A stretch of 64,000 bases of DNA from G965218495 sp965262785 (lineage in GTDB: Bacteria > Bacteroidota > Rhodothermia > Rhodothermales > Bin80): contig OZ253559.1 in the NCBI GenBank assembly GCA_965262785.1, positions 2,480,001 to 2,544,000 of the forward strand, in the 5' to 3' direction. Positions within the stretch are counted from its first letter, which is position 1. The number at the start of each line of letters is the position of its first letter. Below are positions 19,326 to 28,232 of this stretch, in pieces. The position numbers were made by a program, and so were the translations under genes. A model generated the notes under the pieces. The model saw only the letters and a list, made by a program, of their open reading frames with translations, searched no databases and was not told where the DNA came from.

Positions 19326-19366
19326 ACAAAAAAGGCCGCAAGTATCCGTAGAACGGACACTCGCGG
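19326..19366 (-). terminator. intrinsic terminator of tmRNA
   Basis: On the minus strand a long hairpin (GGCCGCGAGTGTCCGT pairing with ACGGATACTTGCGGCC) is followed directly by TTTTTTGT. It sits ten bases past the 3' end of ssrA. Confidence 0.9.
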
Positions 19367-19375
19367 CCAGCATAG

Positions 19376-19745
19376 TGGAGATGCCGGGAATCGAACCCGG
19401 GTCCGCAAGGACGTACACGTCAGGTATCTACGTGTGTAGGCCATCTATTTGGAGCTTACCTGCGTCACGTGTGCCAATGGCCGGGGCCGGGCGCAGGGCA
19501 AGGCTGGTTGGTAGCCACTATCCAACCTACAGCCTGAAGGAAGGGTAGGGCACTCATCATTAGTGGTGCCTCCAAGAGCGCCGATGAGTAGGCACCCAAA
19601 GAGACAGATGGGGCGTTTACGCCGCCATCGCGTACGAGTAGTCGTTCGCAATTCTGTGATTCCTGGCCTGATTTACGAGAAATGCCAGGCGAACTCGACA
19701 CGCCACCTGCTGCACGAATCCATCCGTCGAAGCCGTTTCATCCCC
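19376..19745 (-). ncRNA. ssrA: transfer-messenger RNA (tmRNA)
   Basis: The 5' end reads GGGGATGAAACGGCTTCGAC, the hallmark of tmRNA, and pairs with CATCTCC at the 3' end to form the alanine-type acceptor stem. The T-arm GGGTTCGATTCCCGG precedes the 3' end. The terminal CCA does not appear to be encoded (CTA follows the discriminator A). The tag frame at 19617-19649 reads ANDYSYAMAA followed by TAA, ending in the degradation-type AA. tmRNA rescues stalled ribosomes with SmpB. Length is about 370 nt. Confidence 0.96.
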
Positions 19746-19820
19746 AATATGAAAAAGAACTAGTTTACTGATACGCACGCGCACCGATTCGGATACACGC
19801 TAGAAGGTACGGGTGATGAT

Positions 19821-20273
19821 TTACCGCGTTTTTTCTCGGTCTCGTGAGGCGCCCGTGCCCACGGCAGTCAGTTCCTGTGCAGCCATGGCCGAATCAAAGT
19901 CGCGCAAAATAGACCGGCGGATCGTCCCATTGAGGAATGCAAGCTTGCTGCGCGTGCCCCAGACGTACTTGCGGTACGGATGCACGAGAATTCGCACGTG
20001 GCCGCCGCCAATCGGTATGGCCTCCAGTGAGACTTCGATGGAATACACGCCCCAGTGTCGCACACGACGCTCGTTGGTCGCAATTACATTAGGGGCTGCA
20101 GCCGGGACGCGAACCCATCCCGTAGAGACCAATGCATTTTGGATACGCGTCTCCACAGATTCGGCATGAGGCTCGACCGAATAGTCCCGGTAGAGCGGAT
20201 ACAGTGACGGCGAGCATGCTGAACAAAACAGCAACGCAGCCGCAAAACAGGTCACGTATGTGATCGGCCTCAT
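19821..20273 (-). CDS. lipoprotein of unknown function
   Basis: A 150-residue protein starting at the ATG at 20273. It has a lipoprotein signal peptide with lipobox FCSAC followed by SPSLYPLYRDY. The frame is open further upstream to 20405, but that part overlaps the hydrolase gene and lacks a signal peptide. The mature part has a single alpha/beta-like region (ALVSTGWVRVPAAAPNV, VRILVHPYRKYVWG) with no motif I recognise. It lies 29 bases after the alpha/beta hydrolase gene in the same direction, so it is probably co-transcribed. Confidence 0.7.
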   Translation of the reverse strand: MRPITYVTCFAAALLFCSACSPSLYPLYRDYSVEPHAESVETRIQNALVSTGWVRVPAAAPNVIATNERRVRHWGVYSIEVSLEAIPIGGGHVRILVHPYRKYVWGTRSKLAFLNGTIRRSILRDFDSAMAAQELTAVGTGASRDREKTR

Positions 20274-20302
20274 GCAGGGAGCAGCGCCGCGTGGGCGAAG
20301 GT

Positions 20303-21097
20303 CTACAAAGGGTGCAGGGAGCCGTTTCCAGCCACCCTGCGCAGGAACCGAGCGATGTGGCTGCTGAAAAGGCTTGGCCATTCGATCATGGGTGCATGAC
20401 CGCATTCGTTGATAAAGTGTAGCTCGGCATTTGGAATGCGGCTAACGAACATTTCAGCCACGTCGGGAGGTGTGATCCGGTCATCGCGCCCCCATATCAG
20501 TGACGTTGGGGCGCTGATTTCGCCCAGCCGTTCTTGAAAGACCTGCCTTTGCGAATCTCGCGCAAGGTGCAGGATCCGAAGAGCATGGCTGTGGTTATTT
20601 GCCGTGTTGTAGAGGCGCTCTACCAGCGTGTCATTGGCATGGGCTGGGTCAAAAAATGTTACCGCGGCGCTTTTTCTGATAAAATCACGGTCACCCCGAC
20701 GGAACAGTGACTTACCGAGAGGTACTTCGTACATGCCGGCCGAGCCGGCTAAGACCAGGCCTGCAACCGATCTCGGGTAGTCGAGCACGTAGCGCAAGGC
20801 AATCTGGCCGCCCAGTGAGTTGCCAACAAACACGGCCGGATCCAAACACAATGACTCGACAAACTTCCGCACGTAGTTCGTCACTCCTTTGATACTCGAA
20901 TCGCCCAGCGGGAACGTCTCGAAAGGGATTGCTGGTACCAAAACGCGATAGCCATGCCCCGCCAGACACTCGACCGACGTGGCCCATTCGTCGGCTGTGC
21001 CCAGAATGCCGTGCAGACAAACCACTGGCACATCTTCCGATCTGCCGCCCGCCTCAATGAAGCGGTAGCCAAGCTCCTGGCGAAGTCGACTGGTCAA
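20303..21097 (-). CDS. alpha/beta-fold hydrolase
   Basis: A 264-residue hydrolase with the nucleophile elbow GNSLGG (Ser about residue 94), the oxyanion region HGILGTADEW, the acid in WGRDDRITPP, and the final His in NECGHAPMIEWP. The catalytic triad is complete. There is no signal peptide, so it is cytoplasmic. The substrate is unknown; esterase or C-C bond hydrolase activity of the MhpC/BphD type is possible. Confidence 0.85.
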   Translation of the reverse strand: MTSRLRQELGYRFIEAGGRSEDVPVVCLHGILGTADEWATSVECLAGHGYRVLVPAIPFETFPLGDSSIKGVTNYVRKFVESLCLDPAVFVGNSLGGQIALRYVLDYPRSVAGLVLAGSAGMYEVPLGKSLFRRGDRDFIRKSAAVTFFDPAHANDTLVERLYNTANNHSHALRILHLARDSQRQVFQERLGEISAPTSLIWGRDDRITPPDVAEMFVSRIPNAELHFINECGHAPMIEWPSLFSSHIARFLRRVAGNGSLHPL

Positions 21098-21294
21098 TTC
21101 TCTCTTCCTTGCGATGCCTGCAGGTAAACCGATGCAGCATCAAATTAATGCCCTGTGCCGAAACAAACTGACCACGCAGATCAGGCGTGGCGGCAAGCTT
21201 AGCCCTCAAAATTCGGAAACCAATTTGCCTCCTGTTTGTTGCACCAACGTTCGAGGTGTTGCTACTTTGCGTTTCATTAATACGAAGACGGCCC

Positions 21295-21390
21295 ATGCCC
21301 TGCGGCAGAAAACGAAAACGGCACAAGATTGCCACGCACAAACGGAAGAAACGCCTGCGTAAAAATCGCCACAAGAAGCGGAACCGATAG
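21295..21390 (+). CDS. AURKAIP1/COX24-type small basic protein
   Basis: A 31-residue protein starting at the ATG at 21295, MPCGRKRKRHKIATHKRKKR, followed by LRKNRHKKRNR. This is the compact basic motif of the AURKAIP1/COX24 family, related to mitochondrial ribosomal protein mS38 and widespread in Bacteroidota, where it is probably a ribosome-associated protein. The frame extends upstream to 21187, but that part has unrelated composition. A small inverted repeat (ATAGCG/CGCTAT) overlaps the stop and might act in mRNA 3' end formation. Confidence 0.8.
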   Translation: MPCGRKRKRHKIATHKRKKRLRKNRHKKRNR

Positions 21391-21490
21391 CGCTGCGCTA
21401 TAGGTCTGACCCTGCGCCGCGGTTGATTTTCGGGTAGTGACTATTTTTCATGGTCGTGCCACATGCACGTGCCACCTGAGGACCATTCGT

Positions 21491-21808
21491 ATGAAGCAAG
21501 ACAATTTGAGTAGCGTTACGCGCGTACTTGGCTTGGGGGCGCTAATCGGAGTCAGCGCTGGATTCGTTTTAGGATTGCTTTTGGCGCCCGAAGAAGGCAG
21601 CCGCTTGCGGCGCCGGATTAGCTACCATCTAGAGGGGGTTCGCAAACAACTGCGCGAGCTCCTAGAGGACAGCTTGGGGCAGGACCTTGAAAATGAGGCG
21701 CGTCGAAGTGGCCAGGCGTTGGTCACGGAAGTGCACGAACGTGCGCAGGAAATCAGTGACAAAATCGATGAGGTGCTTGGGGACGTGCCGGACCGTGGCC
21801 AGAATTAG
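21491..21808 (+). CDS. YtxH domain-containing protein
   Basis: A 105-residue protein from the ATG at 21491. One N-terminal membrane helix (LGLGALIGVSAGFVLGLLLAP) runs into the YtxH hallmark LLAPEEGSRLRRRI, then a charged amphipathic helical tail. YtxH-like proteins are small envelope or stress-associated proteins of unclear function. It ends nine bases before yaaA, so the two are probably co-transcribed. Confidence 0.8.
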   Translation: MKQDNLSSVTRVLGLGALIGVSAGFVLGLLLAPEEGSRLRRRISYHLEGVRKQLRELLEDSLGQDLENEARRSGQALVTEVHERAQEISDKIDEVLGDVPDRGQN

Positions 21809-21817
21809 ATTGCATTC

Positions 21818-22609
21818 ATGGTAAAGTTCTCTATCCTTCTACCACCATCCGACCTACAGAACAAGCATGGTAACAGGTTCGCTCCCGACGTGTTCGACTA
21901 TCGGGAAAAAACCACCTTCAACTTTTACCATCAGCTTATTTCGGAACGACGCGCCTTAATTGATACGATTCATCGCGCGATAGAGGTAGATGGTGAGGAT
22001 ACCGTAGCCGAGGTGCTTGGCAGTCCAGGTGCGGTCAGGGTGATGAAGAATGTGTATTCGGCCGAGCTTATGGCGGCGCGGAAGCGATATGAGGCAGGTC
22101 CGTTCTATTCTGCCCTGGATTTCCAAGGGCTGCCGACTGGGGCTCAACGCCGATTTTTGGAAAACAGCATAATCATATCTGGGTTGTTCGGGGTGCTGCG
22201 ACCAGACGACCTTGCGCCGGAGTATGTGCTGCCAATCAACGCGAGTATTCCCGGTTTCGGGCGTGTGTCAGACTACTGGCGGCCAGTCATAAGTCCGCTC
22301 TTGAATGATGCTATAAGGGGAAGTTTTGTGTGGGACATGCTTGCCGAGGAACAGCGAAGCGCTTGGGACGACGGCAGGACCTACCGTGAACGCGCGCAGG
22401 TCAAATTCTATGATCGGCAGGGAGCCGAGTCGAATGATACTCTCCTGTTGCGGGGAAAACTGGTGCATCATCTGGTTCAGCAAAATACCGACGGTCTAGA
22501 ATCCATCAAGTCTTGGAATGACAAGGACTCCCAGGGGTACCGGTTTGACGAAGACCGTTCTTTGTTGGATGAGGCCATGAACATGGTTGTAGCAATGTCG
22601 AAGCCCTAG
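21818..22609 (+). CDS. yaaA: peroxide stress protein YaaA family
   Basis: A 263-residue YaaA (DUF328/UPF0246) protein. Family features are ILLPPSD at the N-terminus, RYEAGPFYSALDF, and ISGLFGVLRPDDLAPEYVLPI. Family members bind DNA and protect against hydrogen peroxide damage, in E. coli by lowering free iron. The C-terminal region around KLVHHLVQQNTDGLESIKSW is longer than in E. coli. It sits directly behind the YtxH gene. A catalase-peroxidase gene lies far away at the right end of this window. Confidence 0.85.
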   Translation: MVKFSILLPPSDLQNKHGNRFAPDVFDYREKTTFNFYHQLISERRALIDTIHRAIEVDGEDTVAEVLGSPGAVRVMKNVYSAELMAARKRYEAGPFYSALDFQGLPTGAQRRFLENSIIISGLFGVLRPDDLAPEYVLPINASIPGFGRVSDYWRPVISPLLNDAIRGSFVWDMLAEEQRSAWDDGRTYRERAQVKFYDRQGAESNDTLLLRGKLVHHLVQQNTDGLESIKSWNDKDSQGYRFDEDRSLLDEAMNMVVAMSKP

Positions 22610-22644
22610 GCAGCAGTGGTCCTGCGTTCATCTAGGGTCCCATC

Positions 22645-23388
22645 ATGCCTGAAATTGCACAACTGGCTATCCTTCTTGGTATTGGGTGTGTTGCGGGTGC
22701 AATCAACGTCATGGCCGGGGGTGGCTCAACGCTCACACTCCCCGCGTTGATGTTCCTTGGCTTGGATGCGGGTACGGCGAACGGCACCAACCGTGTCGCG
22801 ATTCTGATCCAAAACCTCTCCGCTACAGTCTCCTTTGGCGCGGAAGGAGCTACGAACCTACGGCAAAGTCTAGCTTATGCGCTCTGGGCGCTGCCGGGCG
22901 CGGTAGTAGGGGCGTTTGCTGCTGTGCAAGTTACGGACGCCTGGTTTGAGCGTATCCTCGGTATAGTGATGATTGGCGTGGTGATATCAATGGCGGTCCC
23001 ACGTCCGCCCGTATTGGAGCAGATCTCCAAGCGCCGCTCAATCTGGGCTTACCCAATGCTCTTTGGCATTGGATTCTACGGCGGATTCATGCAGCTGGGC
23101 GTTGGCTTTCTGATCATGGCTACGTTTTTCCATATCCTGCGAATGGACCTAATACAGACCACGATCCACAAAGTCACGATAGTGTTAGTGTATACCTTTC
23201 CCGCCCTTCTGATTTTCAGCATTACAGGCCATGTGAATTGGATTCTGGGTTTGGGACTCGCGGCAGGAAATGCAACGGGAGCCTGGCTGGCAGCTCGCAC
23301 GGCTATTCGCAAGGGTGAGAAGGCTGTGCGCGTGATCCTTATAATTGCCGTGCTCGTGATGGCCGCCAGGATCCTGAAGCTGATCTAG
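22645..23388 (+). CDS. TauE/SafE family anion exporter or permease
   Basis: A 247-residue membrane protein with about eight helices. The family repeat G-x3-N-x-MAGGGS appears as GAINVMAGGGSTLTLPALMFLG, and the second half repeats it as FYGGFMQLGVGFL. GTANGTNRVAIL fits the first half-repeat. TauE/SafE proteins move sulfite, sulfoacetate or other organic anions across the inner membrane. The substrate here is unknown. It follows yaaA by 35 bases. Confidence 0.88.
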   Translation: MPEIAQLAILLGIGCVAGAINVMAGGGSTLTLPALMFLGLDAGTANGTNRVAILIQNLSATVSFGAEGATNLRQSLAYALWALPGAVVGAFAAVQVTDAWFERILGIVMIGVVISMAVPRPPVLEQISKRRSIWAYPMLFGIGFYGGFMQLGVGFLIMATFFHILRMDLIQTTIHKVTIVLVYTFPALLIFSITGHVNWILGLGLAAGNATGAWLAARTAIRKGEKAVRVILIIAVLVMAARILKLI

Positions 23389-23415
23389 CATATAATTCGC
23401 TGAATCAATGCGGGT

Positions 23416-23423
23416 TAAATTTG
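23416..23423 (+). promoter_or_regulatory. possible Bacteroidota-type -7 box (TAAATTTG)
   Basis: TAAATTTG fits the TAnnTTTG consensus. Transcription would begin about 27 bases before the ATG at 23457. The upstream -33 TTG is not clear. It supports the ATG at 23457 over a TTG at 23421 as the start of the NfeD gene. Confidence 0.35.
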
Positions 23424-23456
23424 CGTAAAGACTATCGAGTTCTGATATTGACAACT

Positions 23457-24833
23457 ATGGGTCGGACCGCGTTTTATCAAGCACTGTTTTTGACACTGCT
23501 CTTAGCGCACGTAGCGCAGGCACAGTTGCGGAACCCGAAGCCGCTTTCCTTTGAGGGTGGGCTGAACAGTGGCCCGGTATTCGTCGTGCCTGTAGAAGGC
23601 ATGATTGACAACGGACTCGCAAAGTACATCCAGCGCGCTGTGAAGGATGCAGGAGAGAGCGAAGCTGCGCTTGTGCTTTTTCACATTGATACCTTCGGTG
23701 GACTGGTGGATGCGGCCGACAAGATTCGCAAGGAACTTCTTGATGCACAGATGCCTACGGTCGCCTTCATTGACAAGAATGCGGCCTCCGCGGGTGCGCT
23801 GATATCGTACGCAGCAGACCGCATCATCATGGTGCCAGGTGCGTCCATCGGGGCCGCTACGGTGGTGGAAGGCGTCGGCGGCGATGCCGCGCCCGACAAG
23901 TACCAAAGCTATATGCGGGGCCTGATGCGCGCTACGGCAGAGGCCAATGGCCGCGATCCAAAGATCGCGGAGTCCATGGTCGATCCAGAGCTCGAGGTGG
24001 CCGGCGTTTCGGAGAAGGGGCAGGTCCTCACGCTGTCTTCCCAGGAGGCCTTGCGCCTCGGTGTCGCAGACGAGATTCTTGAGGACCCGGCAGCGGTTTT
24101 TAGTGCATTTGGCAAGGCAAGCGCGCCGGTGGTAGAGCACCGCGAGACTTCCGCGGAACGCATCCTTCGTTTTCTGGGGTCACCCGTGCTTCAGTCAGTC
24201 CTGATGCTCATGATGCTGGGGGGGCTGTATTTTGAGTTGCAGACGCCAGGAGTTGGCTTTGCCGGGCTAATCGCATTGGTAGGTGCGCTGCTATTCTTTT
24301 CGCCGCTCTATCTCTTGGGCCTCGTTCAAGTCTGGGAGATAGTGGTATTTGTCATTGGGATTACACTCATTCTCGTAGAGCTCTTTGTGCTGCCCGGCTT
24401 TGGCATCGCCGGCATCTCTGGAATTGTTCTTACCATACTTGCCCTGGTGGCATCGCTGGTAGGCAATGTAGGGTTGGCATTCCCGCCTCTGATGCGCTTC
24501 GCGCCCGCCATTGGAACTCTGGCAGTGACCTTGGCGATGCTAGTAGTATTGGCCATGACTGTTGGGCGCTTTCTTCCCAAGGCCGAAAGGTTCAGCACAT
24601 TGGTGCTGACTCCAGAACTCACGAGCGCTGCAGGTTTCACATCTGCCGAGACCCATACCGAGTTTCTTGGCCAGACAGGGGTAACGCTCACGCCGCTACG
24701 GCCTTCGGGAGCCATGGAGCTGGGTGAACGCCGAATTGACGTTATAACGGCTGGCGAGTTTGTTGACCAGGGCGTGAATGTAAAGGTGGTTGATGTGCGG
24801 GGCAGCCGGGTTGAAGTCAGGCCCGTAACGTAA
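23457..24833 (+). CDS. NfeD-family ClpP-class membrane serine protease (long form)
   Basis: A 458-residue protein from the ATG at 23457 with a signal peptide (cleavage near VAQAQ). The ClpP/SppA-like domain (about 40-230) has the Ser-containing motif NAASAGALISYAADRI and the IDTFGGLVDAAD substrate groove. Four to five membrane helices follow (about 250-370), then the C-terminal NfeD OB-fold (about 395-458, GQTGVTLTPLRPSGAMELG). Long NfeD proteins (1b type) cleave stomatin-like partners and affect membrane microdomains. It precedes the short NfeD gene by 16 bases. Confidence 0.9.
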   Translation: MGRTAFYQALFLTLLLAHVAQAQLRNPKPLSFEGGLNSGPVFVVPVEGMIDNGLAKYIQRAVKDAGESEAALVLFHIDTFGGLVDAADKIRKELLDAQMPTVAFIDKNAASAGALISYAADRIIMVPGASIGAATVVEGVGGDAAPDKYQSYMRGLMRATAEANGRDPKIAESMVDPELEVAGVSEKGQVLTLSSQEALRLGVADEILEDPAAVFSAFGKASAPVVEHRETSAERILRFLGSPVLQSVLMLMMLGGLYFELQTPGVGFAGLIALVGALLFFSPLYLLGLVQVWEIVVFVIGITLILVELFVLPGFGIAGISGIVLTILALVASLVGNVGLAFPPLMRFAPAIGTLAVTLAMLVVLAMTVGRFLPKAERFSTLVLTPELTSAAGFTSAETHTEFLGQTGVTLTPLRPSGAMELGERRIDVITAGEFVDQGVNVKVVDVRGSRVEVRPVT

Positions 24834-24849
24834 CTGGACCAACTGTTGA

Positions 24850-25338
24850 GTGGAATTGCTGATTCCCATACTGCTTATTGTCGCAGGGTTTCTACTGATC
24901 CTGATCGAGGTCTATGTAGTACCCGGCTTCAATGTGGTAGGAATTCTAGGCTTCCTGCTGGTTGTGTTTGCAGTAGGGTATATCTATCTGGAGAGGGGCT
25001 TGGTAGGGGGCACACTGGCCTTGGCCGGCTCCATCGTATTTGGGGTGTTCTTTTTCTGGGCCCTGTGGAGGTCTGGCGCTTGGCAGCGGTTTATCCTGTC
25101 GGCCAGCCTGGGTGCGGATCACGAATCAGTTATACGTGAGCACGAGCAGCGCAAGCACTTTCTCGGGCGAACTGGCCGAGCCATCACCCCGCTCAGGCCA
25201 ACAGGCATTGCCGAATTCGACGGCACGCGCGTAGAGGTGACAACGGAGGGCGAGTATATCGCAGCGGGAAGCGAGGTATGCGTTGTAGCGATGTCGCGTC
25301 GTTCGCACGTGGTCAGGCTCGCGTCAGACGTGCCATAG
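24850..25338 (+). CDS. NfeD family protein (short form)
   Basis: A 162-residue protein starting with GTG at 24850. Two to three membrane helices at the N-terminus (LLIPILLIVAGFLLILIEVY, and a second pair) precede a C-terminal OB-fold with FLGRTGRAITPLRPTGIAEF and a closing TEGEYIAAGSEVCVV. The fold matches the last domain of the preceding long NfeD. A duplication of the NfeD tail or a cooperating membrane subunit is likely. It ends two bases before the convergent TonB receptor gene. Confidence 0.85.
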   Translation: MELLIPILLIVAGFLLILIEVYVVPGFNVVGILGFLLVVFAVGYIYLERGLVGGTLALAGSIVFGVFFFWALWRSGAWQRFILSASLGADHESVIREHEQRKHFLGRTGRAITPLRPTGIAEFDGTRVEVTTEGEYIAAGSEVCVVAMSRRSHVVRLASDVP

Positions 25339-25340
25339 TG

Positions 25341-28169
25341 CTACCAGCGTAGCTGTACGGCGAGAGACAACGAACGCCCAATCAGGTCCTTGTTTTCAAT
25401 GAGCAGGTCAGGCGTTTCTTCCAAGTCGGCATCTGACTCTGTCGAACTATTCGGCGGGGTTGCAACTTCTTTCAGAAACAATTCTGCCTGGTTGCGCCTG
25501 TTCAGTGCATTCAGCAGGTCTACCCGTATCTGTAACGTCAACTGACGCACGTTGGCTTGGTAGGCCAGACCGAGGTCCAACTGCTTTAGCGGAGTCAGTC
25601 TGTGCTGTTTGGCGGTAGGCAAGTGAAAGTCGAAGCCATCAAAGCTCAGGCCCTGCCGGAAGTCGGTAGCCAGATAGTCATAGTATGTCTGGCGAAAACC
25701 CCATACGCGGCCCCAGACGCCACGCCAACGGGCAGAGGATCGAAGGGCCCCGAATACGGTGGCTTCAGCAGCCAGATCCAGCCGGTGCGGCTCACTCCAC
25801 GGCGCCGGCAACATGCGGATCTCATTCCCTCGGAAGGCATACTCGCGCTCGGCAATGTTGTGTTCATAGCGCGCGTGTAGGCGTAGGCGGCTGGACTCTC
25901 TTTCCAGAACCAGTGCCGTGCCATAGGCAAACCCTTTCGCCGACGCGACAAAGTCGGCCTGCGCGGTAAGGTTTTCTACTTCCACACCCGAAGATTCCTT
26001 GTCCTCTGACCAGAGCCTGGGATAGTCAATGCGGAAGGTGTGCGGAAGAGCCTTGTAGTAGCCCTCCAGGTGTAGAGTCCAGAAGTCCAAGAATCTCATG
26101 CCTAAGTCTGCGGCGACATGATAGCTCTTGGGCGGGCTCAATGATTCGTCAACCGGGAGCCAAATGCGTGTCGAAGAGGTCAGCGTGCTCGGACTCAAGG
26201 TCGACACGTCGAACAGGTTCAGGAATTGGTAGTAGAGGCCACCGGCGAGCCGCGAAACAAATGTACCGCGCTTACCGGTTCGAACTTTAGCTTCAACACT
26301 GAGTCGCGGCTCGGCATAAAACTCATTGCGAGCTTGGATATAGGTCATACGCGTGCCGGCGGTAACGGTAAGGCCCGGCGCAGCAGTTACAATTTCCTCA
26401 AAATAGAGTGCAAGGCTGCTCGACAGACGCTCGTGAAGAATACCTTTCTCGAAGACTTCACGCACGATGAAGCGGTGATCGCTGAGCACATATTCCAATG
26501 AGGCAGTCAGGGACCCGGCCCCATGGGAGAGCTCCACGGCATGTTCCAAGCCTACTTCCCGAATTTTATTGCCATCCTCAGCTGGGGTAGTGTCGATGAA
26601 AAGCCTGTCATAAAGTATATCGACCGCATTACTCCGGTTCAGCCCGGCGTACTTGTGATTCAACCGGTAGTGGCTGCCCCGGAGCTTGGTGGCAAGAAGA
26701 ATATCTGGCGACGCTGAATAGGACCACGTCAGCTGTCCGGTCTGATTGATCCAGTCGTAGGAATCGGGCGGGGGAATGGACTCATCATTCTCCAATAGCG
26801 ATGGTATGAGGTGGCGGCCTTGCAGCCGGTTGCCGCCCCGGTAGTAGGACCCTCGTAGCCAGCTTTGACCAAGTAGAAGTTGGCCCGCAACGTGTAAATC
26901 GCTGAATGTGACATCGGGCAGCGACGGAGGGGGGATATGGTTAAGCTGTTCGCTATAAAAGATGTAGGCATTAGGAAACAGCTTTTTGAAGGTGTAAAAG
27001 CTGGCCCGCGAGAGAAAGACATCGGGCTCATTCCAGTCGAGCAATAGGTCATCTACGGCGCTGCTGCGAATGCCGGACCACCAGCCGCTCCAGATGCTGG
27101 TGCGGAGTGCGCCCATGAGGGTCCACTGTGCCCCGCTGCCCCGGTTCATGTTGCTGAAATTCACGCGGGCGTTGAAGCTCAGCGGATCAAGGTATGCGTC
27201 CAGAATTGTGCCACTCGTGTCACCGAATGCGTGCTCAGCACGCACAACGCCCGAGCTGTAGCTGCCTTGCGATGCTGGGAAGCCTGCCTTGTAGATTTGT
27301 AGACTACTCAAGGCAAACGGGTTAAGGCCGCTAAATATCCCAAACCCATGTACGGGCTCGAACACGGGGCTCCCATCAAGCATAAATCGGTGCTCTCCCT
27401 GACCTCCACCCTGAATGTGCAAGTTTGAAGACTTTTCGTCCAGTGCCACATTCGGCACACGGTTTCTGGCGCTGCGGCGCACGTCTGCGGTGCCGACACC
27501 TCCGACGTGGCTTAGACTTGCGCCCTCAACGAGGTATAACTGGCCAACCTGAGGCATATCGTGCGAGTAAATGTCCCATACATCAATCGGGTCGTGTACA
27601 ATCTGCTTTTGTTCAAGCTTCGCGTCCAAAGACTGGTGGCCTCCTGGGACCAGCAACACGGGTTCACGGATGGTTTCATACCCTACAAATCTGAATACAA
27701 GCACCACATTACCCGCCGCAACGTCTTTCAAGGTGAAGCGCCCCTGGTCGTCAGTAGCTGCGCCTATAGGAGTACCGGCGATTTGGATGGTCGCGTCCTC
27801 CAGCGGTAGACCCGTGTATGAGTCAGCCACTGTACCGGAAATCGTGGCACGGCGCGTCGTAGCTTGCGCCAGACCGTACGTACCGCTTGCAAGACGGTAT
27901 GAGATTAGCCCAGTGCCGACCAATAGCACCTTCAGGTCGTCTTTTGGGTCTCTCTTTATCGGCTTGGACCAGGTCGTCCACTTGTTTTCGACAAGCTTGG
28001 CATCGTAAGCCAAGTCGACGTCCCAGATATTCTGAAAGTCTACGAGGGCGTCGTGGAGTGAGATGTAGTAGCTGGTTTGGGCTTGGGCGTCGGTTGCCGT
28101 TGAGCAGGCCAGAAGAGCCATGCCCAGCAAGACCGCTCGGATTGCATTCAATCGCAGAAGCACAAACAA
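25341..28169 (-). CDS. TonB-dependent outer-membrane receptor with STN domain
   Basis: A 942-residue receptor. A signal peptide ends near DAQAQ. An STN domain (about 35-105) is followed by a carboxypeptidase-like regulatory domain (SGTVADSYTGLPLEDATI, about 108-190), a plug (about 205-330 with the QGGGQGEHRFMLDG hallmark), and a 22-strand-type barrel ending in an aromatic residue (QLRW). STN-containing receptors pass a periplasmic signal to a FecR protein. The genes for such a FecR and sigma factor lie directly upstream. The ligand is unknown. Confidence 0.9.
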   Translation of the reverse strand: MFVLLRLNAIRAVLLGMALLACSTATDAQAQTSYYISLHDALVDFQNIWDVDLAYDAKLVENKWTTWSKPIKRDPKDDLKVLLVGTGLISYRLASGTYGLAQATTRRATISGTVADSYTGLPLEDATIQIAGTPIGAATDDQGRFTLKDVAAGNVVLVFRFVGYETIREPVLLVPGGHQSLDAKLEQKQIVHDPIDVWDIYSHDMPQVGQLYLVEGASLSHVGGVGTADVRRSARNRVPNVALDEKSSNLHIQGGGQGEHRFMLDGSPVFEPVHGFGIFSGLNPFALSSLQIYKAGFPASQGSYSSGVVRAEHAFGDTSGTILDAYLDPLSFNARVNFSNMNRGSGAQWTLMGALRTSIWSGWWSGIRSSAVDDLLLDWNEPDVFLSRASFYTFKKLFPNAYIFYSEQLNHIPPPSLPDVTFSDLHVAGQLLLGQSWLRGSYYRGGNRLQGRHLIPSLLENDESIPPPDSYDWINQTGQLTWSYSASPDILLATKLRGSHYRLNHKYAGLNRSNAVDILYDRLFIDTTPAEDGNKIREVGLEHAVELSHGAGSLTASLEYVLSDHRFIVREVFEKGILHERLSSSLALYFEEIVTAAPGLTVTAGTRMTYIQARNEFYAEPRLSVEAKVRTGKRGTFVSRLAGGLYYQFLNLFDVSTLSPSTLTSSTRIWLPVDESLSPPKSYHVAADLGMRFLDFWTLHLEGYYKALPHTFRIDYPRLWSEDKESSGVEVENLTAQADFVASAKGFAYGTALVLERESSRLRLHARYEHNIAEREYAFRGNEIRMLPAPWSEPHRLDLAAEATVFGALRSSARWRGVWGRVWGFRQTYYDYLATDFRQGLSFDGFDFHLPTAKQHRLTPLKQLDLGLAYQANVRQLTLQIRVDLLNALNRRNQAELFLKEVATPPNSSTESDADLEETPDLLIENKDLIGRSLSLAVQLRW

Positions 28170-28232
28170 AAGAAAGCCTTATGCGAGGGCTAGCACCCCC
28201 GGATCAGGCTCCCTTCTTGCCAGCGAGCCATT

